42,136 bases of DNA from a virus. Below, piece after piece: positions 17,831 through 23,120 of this stretch. Within the stretch, counting starts at the first letter, position 1. Each line of letters opens with the position of its first letter. A program made the translations under genes and the position numbers. The stretch spans positions 1-42,136 of IMG/VR virus record IMGVR_UViG_3300038701_000842; one strand, 5' to 3'. The notes under the pieces were generated by a model. The model searched no databases, was not told where the DNA came from, and saw only the letters and a list, made by a program, of their open reading frames with translations.

Positions 17831-17854
17831 CACACACACACAAAGGGAAATCAC

Positions 17855-18055
17855 ATGAAAATCCAGCTGACCGATTACAATCCGGGCGGTGTTTCAACCT
17901 TCATGATCAGCTCCGGGCCGATGACAATGTGGTTCGAGATGGAAAGCGAGACGGGGAAGCCAGCTAGCGTCATGCCGCTTGTCGAACCCTACGCCACGAA
18001 GGCCCATACAGAGGCTCGCATCCTCTTGAGCCAGCGCAACCGCCACAAGGGATGA
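17855..18055 (+). CDS. Early hypothetical protein 1
   Basis: A 66-residue protein beginning MKIQLTDYNPGG, with AAAGGGA seven bases before the start. It is the first gene after the terminal region, where T7 puts its anti-restriction and host-takeover genes. Predicted mixed alpha/beta with no motif I recognise; the net charge is near neutral, unlike the very acidic T7 Ocr. Its stop codon is the first base triplet of the repeated leader element. Confidence 0.7.
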   Translation: MKIQLTDYNPGGVSTFMISSGPMTMWFEMESETGKPASVMPLVEPYATKAHTEARILLSQRNRHKG

Positions 18056-18110
18056 TGCCCGGTGTCCTGTCCGGCCAGTCTGGACAGGCATCCCGGCACC
18101 ATGCCGACAA
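18053..18110 (+). promoter_or_regulatory. Early spacer RNA element, copy 1
   Basis: Outer stem GATGC (18054-18058) with GCATC (18088-18092); inner stem CTGTCC (18067-18072) with GGACAG (18082-18087); loop GGCCAGTCT (18073-18081); then a second hairpin CGGCA-CCA-TGCCG (18094-18106). Copies 2 and 3 have C-G where this has T-A in the inner stem, a compensatory change. Begins at the upstream stop codon; a ribosome site follows. Likely an RNase III-type processing site or translational control element. Confidence 0.75.
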
Positions 18111-18133
18111 CCGCGAACACAAAGGGAAACACC

Positions 18134-18316
18134 ATGTTTCGAGCTATCCAGATTGCCTATCACTCATTCCGCTGCGACCGCCACAACGTGGGCTTTGCCC
18201 GGCACTACGGGACAGACCTCGGGTTCATGCATTCCCGCACGGCCATGCATCACTTCGATTGCATGCAACGCCTGAAGCGAGAGGAGCGGCGCGCTCGTTC
18301 CCGCCGTCGTACCTGA
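18134..18316 (+). CDS. Early hypothetical protein 2
   Basis: A 60-residue protein, MFRAIQIAYHSFR at its start, ending in a very basic tail (KREERRARSRRRT) that suggests nucleic-acid binding. AAAGGGA precedes ATG 18134. An upstream in-frame ATG lies inside the second hairpin of the leader element and would add 11 residues, but it has no ribosome site. His and Cys are frequent; no family recognised. Confidence 0.6.
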   Translation: MFRAIQIAYHSFRCDRHNVGFARHYGTDLGFMHSRTAMHHFDCMQRLKREERRARSRRRT

Positions 18317-18358
18317 TAGCGTTCGACCTTCCACCTGTTACAACCACGCACACAACAT

Positions 18359-18382
18359 GCGGCACAACCAGCCGCGCCTTTT
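18359..18382 (+). terminator. Intrinsic terminator or attenuator
   Basis: GCGGC (18359-18363), loop ACAACCA, GCCGC (18371-18375), then GCCTTTT. Short stem and four Ts, just 16 bases before the next start codon, so it may attenuate rather than end the early transcript. Confidence 0.45.
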
Positions 18383-18397
18383 GACCGGAGAAATACC

Positions 18398-19192
18398 ATG
18401 CCGAACCTGATCGACCTTCGCTCTATCCGCCGTGCTGACAGCAAGCCTGCCCGTGGCGTCGTCTTCTATCGCGGGCCGTCCATGATTGACGGCGAGCCTA
18501 TCGTTGCCGTGGCACTGTTCGGCTCTCGCAACACTAAGACCGGGAACATGGTGCAGACTTACATCATTCGCGATGACATGGCACCGGTGGATGCTATCCG
18601 CTCCGGTGCCGACAGCACGGTGTGCGGAAGCTGCACACATCGCGGCAAGCGTGATCCTGAGACTGGTGCGCTGATACCCGGCACCCGGACCTGCTACGTT
18701 GTCATCGGACAGGGTCCGACGGGTGTCTGGAAAGGCCTTCAGGCTGGCCAGTACCCGGCGATGAACGCACGCGGCCTATTCGCTGGCAAGTTTGTCCGCC
18801 TTGGTACCTATGGCGACCCTGCCGCGGTCCCGTTTGAAGTCTGGGAAGGCATGCTGGAAGGTACCACGGGGCACAATGGATACACGCACCAAGGGGCTGA
18901 CTGCGATAGCCGCTTTGCATCGCTCTGTATGGCCAGTGCCGACAGTGAGCTGGACCGTGAGCATGCCAAGGCCTTGGGATACCGAACCTTCCGGGTTCGC
19001 CCTGACACGGCCAAGCTCAGGGGCGAGTTCGTCTGCCCGGCCAGTCAAGAGGCGGGCGCTAAGCTGCAGTGCGCCGCTTGCAAGGCCTGTGGCGGCACCA
19101 GCTCGAAGGCCAAGGCGGACGTTACAATCACCATCCATGGTGGTTCTGCAGTCATGGCCAACGCCAAACGCCGCGACATGCTCGCCGCGTGA
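18398..19192 (+). CDS. Early cysteine-rich conserved phage protein
   Basis: A 264-residue protein, the largest early gene, with GGAG before ATG 18398. Cysteine pairs CGSCTHR (about residue 75), RTCYVVIGQGP (about 97), CDS...LC (about 170) and CAACKACGG (about 228) suggest one or two metal sites. The segment TVCGSCTHRG...TCYVVIGQGPTGVWKG is a pattern found in uncharacterised phage and plasmid proteins. Role unknown; host takeover is possible from its early position. The stop codon opens copy 2 of the early leader element. Confidence 0.75.
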   Translation: MPNLIDLRSIRRADSKPARGVVFYRGPSMIDGEPIVAVALFGSRNTKTGNMVQTYIIRDDMAPVDAIRSGADSTVCGSCTHRGKRDPETGALIPGTRTCYVVIGQGPTGVWKGLQAGQYPAMNARGLFAGKFVRLGTYGDPAAVPFEVWEGMLEGTTGHNGYTHQGADCDSRFASLCMASADSELDREHAKALGYRTFRVRPDTAKLRGEFVCPASQEAGAKLQCAACKACGGTSSKAKADVTITIHGGSAVMANAKRRDMLAA

Positions 19193-19248
19193 TGCTCGGT
19201 GACCTGCCCGGCCAGTCTGGGCAGGCATCCCGGCACCATGCCGACAAC
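19190..19248 (+). promoter_or_regulatory. Early spacer RNA element, copy 2
   Basis: Outer stem GATGC (19191-19195) with GCATC (19225-19229); inner stem CCTGCCC (19203-19209) with GGGCAGG (19219-19225); invariant loop GGCCAGTCT (19210-19218); second hairpin CGGCA-CCA-TGCCG (19231-19243). Identical to copy 3 and different from copy 1 at four bases, two of which compensate each other in the stem. Confidence 0.78.
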
Positions 19249-19271
19249 CTCGAACATAAAGGGAAAACACC

Positions 19272-19601
19272 ATGATCCGCACCATCGATACCACGATTGC
19301 ACGCCCCGGCCTGAGCGGCGACGCCGCCACGTCCGAAACCTTCGCCATGATTGTGAAGGGGTTCCGGGGGCCCAAGCGTATCACCGCCGAGGTGACCCAA
19401 TGGGGTGAAGAGGTATTCGTCACGCAGCGCTCCGGCATGCTCAAGGACAGCTACACGGAAGCTGACCGCGTAGAGCAAGACCGGCTGAACACGGAAGACC
19501 CTGTCAAGGATGGCGACGTCATTAGCGTCAATGGCACGACCTATCGAGTCGCGGTCAAGGGCGACTACTCGGACCCCGCTGCGCTGATCGCTGAGGGGTG
19601 A
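19272..19601 (+). CDS. Early hypothetical protein 3
   Basis: A 109-residue acidic protein with AAAGGGAAAA before ATG 19272. Contains MIVKGFRGPKRITAEVTQWG and ends ALIAEG. Predicted beta-rich in the middle and at the end (GDVISVNGTTYRVAV looks like a small beta-barrel strand pair). No family recognised. Its stop begins copy 3 of the leader element, so it is flanked by two identical copies. Confidence 0.7.
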   Translation: MIRTIDTTIARPGLSGDAATSETFAMIVKGFRGPKRITAEVTQWGEEVFVTQRSGMLKDSYTEADRVEQDRLNTEDPVKDGDVISVNGTTYRVAVKGDYSDPAALIAEG

Positions 19602-19657
19602 TGCTCGGTGACCTGCCCGGCCAGTCTGGGCAGGCATCCCGGCACCATGCCGACAAC
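19599..19657 (+). promoter_or_regulatory. Early spacer RNA element, copy 3
   Basis: Same two-hairpin element as at 19190, starting at the stop codon of the previous gene, with inner stem CCTGCCC (19612-19618), loop GGCCAGTCT (19619-19627) and GGGCAGG (19628-19634). It precedes an AAGGAG ribosome site and a very short open frame. Confidence 0.78.
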
Positions 19658-19673
19658 CCGCACACAAGGAGAA

Positions 19674-19730
19674 ATGAACATGACCATGACCACACGCCTT
19701 GCAAGCGCCAAGCGGGAGGGCAAGCGATGA
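19674..19730 (+). CDS. Very short open frame, possible leader peptide
   Basis: Eighteen codons (MNMTMTTRLASAKREGKR) with a perfect AAGGAG just upstream, overlapping the next gene by ATGA. It carries the best ribosome site in the area, which suggests it is translated and couples translation of the following gene. A functional peptide cannot be claimed. Confidence 0.4.
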   Translation: MNMTMTTRLASAKREGKR

Positions 19731-19957
19731 GCGCCCGCCTGCCGATCTGCCCGTGGCCGCAGTACCTGCGGATCGAGGCGAAGGCCGGGGGAGCGTTTGC
19801 CTCCCGGCGAGCCATGCTGAAGGCCGCCCGGACCTTAATCCTCCCAGAGCTTCGGGCCGATCCCACGCACCGCGAAGCCCGACACAATTGGTTCCGCTCC
19901 GTGTTGAACCAGCAGATGGAAGCACGGGCCGCTGCCCGCTTCTCCGCCCTTCTGTAG
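19727..19957 (+). CDS. Early hypothetical protein 4
   Basis: A 76-residue basic helical protein (MSARLPICPWPQYLR at its start). ATG 19727 overlaps the stop of the 18-codon frame and has GGAGG upstream. A longer in-frame reading back to 19598 would run through the conserved RNA element and is not credible. No family recognised. Confidence 0.65.
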   Translation: MSARLPICPWPQYLRIEAKAGGAFASRRAMLKAARTLILPELRADPTHREARHNWFRSVLNQQMEARAAARFSALL

Positions 19958-19963
19958 AGGAAC

Positions 19964-20221
19964 ATGACCATGCAACCACACCACAAACACGACTGCGACC
20001 GCTGCCAGCTTGTTGGTGCCATAGCGGGGCCGAAGGGGCCTATTGACCTGTACGTCTGCGCCGATGGCGACCGCAAGCAGGGGCCTACCTACGTCGCCCG
20101 TTACTCCAGCGATGGACCGGACTACTCCAGCGGTTCCCGGCACTTCCTCGACATGCTGCCAGCGGGGGCATCAGCTCACCTGCATGTGGCCCGGCTGATC
20201 CATGACACGGGGGCGGCCTGA
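19964..20221 (+). CDS. Early conserved hypothetical protein 5
   Basis: An 85-residue protein with GAGGA before ATG 19964. The pattern HHKHDCDRCQLVG, then DLYVC, then ARYSSDGPDYSSG is one I know from small uncharacterised phage and plasmid proteins. The CxxC and later Cys may bind a metal. A second start six bases downstream (ATG 19970) would also fit. Function unknown. Confidence 0.7.
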   Translation: MTMQPHHKHDCDRCQLVGAIAGPKGPIDLYVCADGDRKQGPTYVARYSSDGPDYSSGSRHFLDMLPAGASAHLHVARLIHDTGAA

Positions 20222-20321
20222 TCCACGGCGAAACACCGGGGCCACGCGCTCCGGTGTCTTCCGGGCTGACCTCCCGGGACTGACGAGCCTGTCAGCTTTC
20301 TCAACCTACACACAAGGGAAC
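20222..20321 (+). terminator. Spacer with two hairpins
   Basis: ACACCGG (20233-20239) pairs with CCGGTGT (20251-20257), followed by TCTT; then CCGGG (20261-20265) with CCCGG (20273-20277). No real T tract. May be processing or partial termination sites within the early operon. Confidence 0.4.
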
Positions 20322-20519
20322 ATGACCATGAACGACATCGCCATTGACCGCCTGCTGGCAGAGATCGACCGCCAAGAGGACGACCTCCGGACACTGGAGG
20401 GCCGCCCGGTCCTCACGGCGCGCTCATTCCGCATCAAGGCCCATGGGGTCGAGGAGGGCCGGAAGGCTCGCCTGCAGGCGCTTGAAGTGGCCAAGGCCCG
20501 CTATGGGGCCGCAGCATGA
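20322..20519 (+). CDS. Early hypothetical protein 6 (coiled coil)
   Basis: A 65-residue charged helical protein (MTMNDIAIDRLLAEIDRQEDDLRTLEG at its start, heptad-like). AAGGGAAC lies just before ATG 20322; a second ATG at 20328 is equally possible. The ATGA overlap with the next gene suggests coupling. Unrecognised. Confidence 0.6.
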   Translation: MTMNDIAIDRLLAEIDRQEDDLRTLEGRPVLTARSFRIKAHGVEEGRKARLQALEVAKARYGAAA

Positions 20520-20620
20520 CCGCCCGCGCGCTCTTCCGCCTGATCGTCGAGGGGATCGCCTGTGTGGCGTTCTTCTCAGTCTTCATCTGCTGGCTGAACG
20601 TCCTGCAGGCCCTCAGCTGA
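20516..20620 (+). CDS. Small single-pass membrane protein
   Basis: Thirty-four residues, with one transmembrane helix (about residues 10-29, VEGIACVAFFSVFICWLNVL) and an Arg at positions 4 and 8 giving an N-in orientation. Start overlaps the previous stop (ATGA). Unrecognised; could be a membrane-acting host-takeover or superinfection peptide, by location only. Confidence 0.5.
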   Translation: MTARALFRLIVEGIACVAFFSVFICWLNVLQALS

Positions 20621-20646
20621 CACCAAGCACACATGGAGAATGACCA

Positions 20647-20970
20647 ATGACTGACCGCGAGATCGACCGCCGGACCATGGCCTTCATCAACGCCTGCCCT
20701 AAGCGTAAGGCCGTCCACCAGCAACACGGGAAGCTCTACTTCCGGGCTGTCCGCTGGGTCGCCGAGGGGGGGGAAGGAATGAAAGCCCAGATCGCCCTGC
20801 ACCGCCTCTGCTGGGAGGCAGCACCGTCGGCACAGCTCAAGGACCGCCTCAGGTTCCTGAAGGCTTACCGAGACCTGAACACGCCGGACCAGACCGCCGA
20901 GCTGTTCGCCATCAATGACATCCTCAAGGGCCGCAACAGGCAGGCCCGCCACACGCACAAGGGAACATGA
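20647..20970 (+). CDS. Early hypothetical protein 7
   Basis: A 107-residue basic, mostly helical protein (MTDREIDRRTMAFINACPKR at its start), preceded by GGAG. It includes a G7 run at 20768-20774, another potential slippage point, but the frame is intact here. The C-terminus overlaps the next start by ATGA. No family recognised. Confidence 0.65.
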   Translation: MTDREIDRRTMAFINACPKRKAVHQQHGKLYFRAVRWVAEGGEGMKAQIALHRLCWEAAPSAQLKDRLRFLKAYRDLNTPDQTAELFAINDILKGRNRQARHTHKGT

Positions 20971-21170
20971 GCATGACCCAGAAGCCTTTCACCATGGCGG
21001 AACTGCTCGCCAAGATGGACCGGGAGCTGGCCGAAAGGCCGGATCCCGCACCCCTCGGCCCCGCCGAGAGCACGGACGTCTTCTGGCAGGCCTTCCAGCC
21101 TGACCGGGGGCCTGCCCGCGATGCTGCCTGCCTCGAATACGAGGCCTCATATGGCATCGAGCTGTACTAA
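20967..21170 (+). CDS. Early hypothetical protein 8
   Basis: A 67-residue acidic protein (MSMTQKPFTMAELLAKMDRE at its start) with AAGGGAAC before ATG 20967. Helical N-terminus, then a Pro-rich linker; ends EYEASYGIELY. Last clear gene of the early cluster. Unrecognised. Confidence 0.65.
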   Translation: MSMTQKPFTMAELLAKMDRELAERPDPAPLGPAESTDVFWQAFQPDRGPARDAACLEYEASYGIELY

Positions 21171-21249
21171 GTGAGGGCTTGCAACTGCCGCGAGCCTGTG
21201 TGTAAATGACCCCAAGAGCTGCCCAAGGCAGCCGAGCTTGAGAGTATCA

Positions 21250-21354
21250 TGACCCTCAACCCTCCTCAGTTCTTAGGTGCCCGCAAGGCCAAGGCCTTCC
21301 ACAATCGGAGCAAGATGAAATGTCAAAGACCGCCGCACTCCGGACCGTGAGCCG
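21250..21354 (+). CDS. Possible small open frame before the MarR-like gene
   Basis: Thirty-four codons beginning MTLNPPQFLGARKAKAFHNR, overlapping the start of the MarR-like gene by about 30 bases in another frame. The basic, KxK-rich sequence is plausible, but the ribosome site is weak (GAGAG). It may be a leader that couples translation, or chance. The end is approximate. Confidence 0.22.
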
Positions 21355-21704
21355 CATCGTGCAGGAGTTCCGCGTTATCGAGCCGGACATGCCTGCCAAC
21401 TATGTCGCCATTGTCCTCTTCGTCGCCAAGTTCATCGAGGACAACCACGAAGACCCATCAATTGGGGACATATCCAACGGGCTTGGGATCACCCGGCCCT
21501 CGGTGTCCCGCGCTGCCTTGGCGCTATCCTCTCGCCGCCTCGGGGGTTCCCGTGCGACCGAGGAGAGACCAGCCGGGGGGGCGCAAGGCTCTCGGCCTTC
21601 TGGAGCGAGAGGCCGACTTCAGAGACCTGCGGCTCACCCGCTGCCGCCTGTCTACCAAGGGTTCCGCCCTCATTTCCCGCATCATTGACCTGACGAAAGG
21701 ATAG
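21320..21704 (+). pseudogene. MarR-like winged-helix regulator interrupted by a +1 G in a G7 tract
   Basis: Residues 1 to about 85 read in the first frame: SRIVQEFRVIEPDMPANYVAI, then the recognition-helix region SIGDISNGLGITRPSVSRA. After G7 (21575-21581) that frame degenerates, while another frame supplies the typical MarR wing and C-terminus, GRKALGLLEREADFRDLRL then STKGSALISRI. Removing one G joins the two cleanly (PAGGRKALGLL), giving about 127 residues ending at the TAG 21702-21704, three bases before the integrase start. GGAG precedes ATG 21320. It is either a sequencing or assembly error, a real phase-variable or slipped gene, or a decayed lysogeny regulator. Confidence 0.72.
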
Positions 21705-21707
21705 ACC

Positions 21708-22787
21708 ATGGCTATACGCCGCCGAGGAGACGGCCTGCAGATCGACGTGCAGGTGACCGTGGACGGCCAGACCGTCCGCCACCGCGAAAAGTGCATCGCC
21801 GAGATGCCACAGGCGAGGGCACGTGAGGCCGCCATCCGGGCCGCCCTGCTCGCCGGGGATGATCCGGGTACGCCCGGAGGCCGATCAGCTGGCTCTTCCC
21901 TGACCCTCAAGGACGCTCTGGAGCTGACGTGGGAGAAGTACTGGGCGCATGCCGCCATCGCGCGGACTGTCCGGTCGAACATGAAGACCGCTCTCGAGTT
22001 CTTCGGGGACGACATGCCTGTGGCCCAGATCGACACCCAAGACGCAGACAGGTACGTCGCTCACCTCACGAAGGCCGGGCTGTCGCCCTCTACGATCAGG
22101 TCCAAGTGCGCCTGTATGACGAAGATGTTCAGCTACCTGCACCGCAGGGGCACCGTGAACCGGAAGCCCTACTTCGAGATGCCCAAGCCCAACGACAACA
22201 CGCGGGACAGGGTCATCAGCTTCGAGGAGGAGGCGGAGCTACTGCGCCTGTTCGCTGAGGCCTACGACGAGGCCCTTCCGCGCCGCTCTGACGGCCACAC
22301 AGGGCAGGATTGGGCCGACCTTGTGTCTTTCCTCATGGATACCGGATGCCGCCCCAGCGAGGCCCGTAGGCTTAGCAGCAGGTGCATGCGGGGGACGCTG
22401 GTGGACTTCAAGATCACGAAGACCAACAAGCCCCGCACCATCCCCCTGACCGACAGGGCTGCCGAAGCCTTGGCCCGCCAGATCGAGCGCCACGGCGAGG
22501 AGCCATTCGCATGGGCTACCACCGGGGCCTTCCGCCACGCTTGGGACTGGGCACGGGGCTCGATGAGCAAGTCGGATGACGCCGGTTTCATCCCCTACGC
22601 CCTGCGCCACACATGCGCCACCCGGCTGTACGACCGGACGCGTGACCTGCTGATCGTCCAGCGGTGGCTCGGGCACACGGACATCAAGATGACCCTGCGG
22701 TACGCCAAGCTGCAGCCCGATGACCTTGAGCGCGCCCGCGACCTGCTGCAAGGGGGCAGCACTGCGAAGCTGAGGGTGGTAACCTGA
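21708..22787 (+). CDS. int: Tyrosine-family site-specific integrase
   Basis: A 359-residue recombinase. An N-terminal arm-binding-like domain (to about residue 65) is followed by a SAM-like core-binding domain (LTLKDALELTWEKYW to about 160) and the catalytic domain with Arg in TGCRPSEARRL (about 213), Lys in TKTNKPRTIPL, HxxR in YALRHTCATRLY (about 302), His in LGHTDIKMTLRYAKL and the nucleophilic Tyr in the same segment. It would integrate the circular genome at the adjacent tRNA-Leu. AAAGG precedes the start; the gene follows the MarR-like gene directly. Confidence 0.95.
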   Translation: MAIRRRGDGLQIDVQVTVDGQTVRHREKCIAEMPQARAREAAIRAALLAGDDPGTPGGRSAGSSLTLKDALELTWEKYWAHAAIARTVRSNMKTALEFFGDDMPVAQIDTQDADRYVAHLTKAGLSPSTIRSKCACMTKMFSYLHRRGTVNRKPYFEMPKPNDNTRDRVISFEEEAELLRLFAEAYDEALPRRSDGHTGQDWADLVSFLMDTGCRPSEARRLSSRCMRGTLVDFKITKTNKPRTIPLTDRAAEALARQIERHGEEPFAWATTGAFRHAWDWARGSMSKSDDAGFIPYALRHTCATRLYDRTRDLLIVQRWLGHTDIKMTLRYAKLQPDDLERARDLLQGGSTAKLRVVT

Positions 22788-22810
22788 TGAAGTAGAAGGC
22801 ATCCTTGGGC

Positions 22811-22861
22811 GTGACGCGGCGGTGACGCGGTGTCGCGACCTGTGACGCGAAGGGACGTCAC
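22811..22861. promoter_or_regulatory. Integrase arm-type sites, left cluster
   Basis: GTGACGCG at 22811-22818, 22822-22829 and 22842-22849, plus an inverted GTGACG (CGTCAC at 22856-22861). The 22842 copy sits in CTGTGACGCGAAG, which recurs at 23010-23022 on the other side of the tRNA. Confidence 0.6.
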
Positions 22862-22868
22862 GAGACGC

Positions 22869-22955
22869 GCGGCTGTGGTGGAACTGGTAGACACGCAAGG
22901 CTTAGAACCTTGTTTTCCTTGGAAAGTGGGGGTTCGAGCCCCTCCAGCCGCACCA
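22869..22955 (+). tRNA. tRNA-Leu (anticodon TAG), complete with CCA
   Basis: Acceptor GCGGCTG (22869-22875) pairs with CAGCCGC (22945-22951), then A and CCA. D-arm GTGGAACTGGTAGACAC, anticodon stem CAAGG/CCTTG with loop CTTAGAA giving anticodon TAG (22903-22905), a long variable arm as required for Leu, and T-loop GGTTCGAGCC. All helices pair. It reads CTA-type codons. Since it sits beside the integrase, it is likely the phage copy of the host target gene, kept full-length so that integration restores an intact tRNA. Confidence 0.95.
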
Positions 22956-23011
22956 ATACCCCTTGCATTTAGGTTCCATTCACCTATCTAAGCGACCTCG
23001 AACACAATCCT

Positions 23012-23019
23012 GTGACGCG
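23012..23019. promoter_or_regulatory. Integrase arm-type site, right side
   Basis: GTGACGCG within CTGTGACGCGAAG, identical over 13 bases to 22840-22852 left of the tRNA. Lies immediately before the terminator stem. Confidence 0.55.
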
Positions 23020-23022
23020 AAG

Positions 23023-23052
23023 CCCCCGAGCCTAGTTTGGCCGGGGGTTTCT
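23023..23052 (+). terminator. Strong intrinsic terminator between tRNA-Leu/attP and RNA polymerase
   Basis: CCCCCG (23023-23028), bulged A, GCC (23030-23032), loop TAGTTT, GGC (23039-23041), CGGGGG (23042-23047) and TTTCT (23048-23052). It would stop transcripts coming from the integrase/tRNA side before the RNA polymerase gene. Confidence 0.8.
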
Positions 23053-23106
23053 ACGCCGGGGACGTGTGCGAGCCTGTACCTAACTCAGAAACTGCATGAA
23101 AAGGAC

Positions 23107-23120
23107 GTGACGCGTGACGC
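23107..23120. promoter_or_regulatory. GTGACGCG repeat overlapping the RNA polymerase start
   Basis: GTGACGCG at 23107-23114 and GTGACGC at 23114-23120 overlap by one base and cover the GTG start codon of the polymerase gene. If these are integrase arm sites, integrase binding could hinder RNAP expression. Coding constraint alone could also explain part of the match. Confidence 0.4.

Larger units (their letters stand above)
16462..17854. other. Gene-free terminal region; probable virion genome ends / concatemer junction
   Basis: No credible gene is present in these 1.39 kb. By T7 analogy (large terminase, right-end promoter, terminal repeat, short-repeat block, host promoters, early genes) the physical ends should be here. 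The region holds promoter-like elements at both ends, 12-mer and 11-mer tandem repeats, repeated CCTATAG words and many hairpins. The extent of the direct terminal repeat cannot be set from sequence alone. Confidence 0.65.
22788..23113. other. attP: Probable attP region
   Basis: The 326-base gap between integrase and RNA polymerase holds a full tRNA-Leu sequence (22869-22955), GTGACGCG repeats on both sides and a terminator. A tyrosine integrase next to a tRNA with flanking short repeats is the standard form of a tRNA-targeting attP. The crossover core is probably in the anticodon or T arm of the tRNA, but its exact edges need the host attB. Confidence 0.75.
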
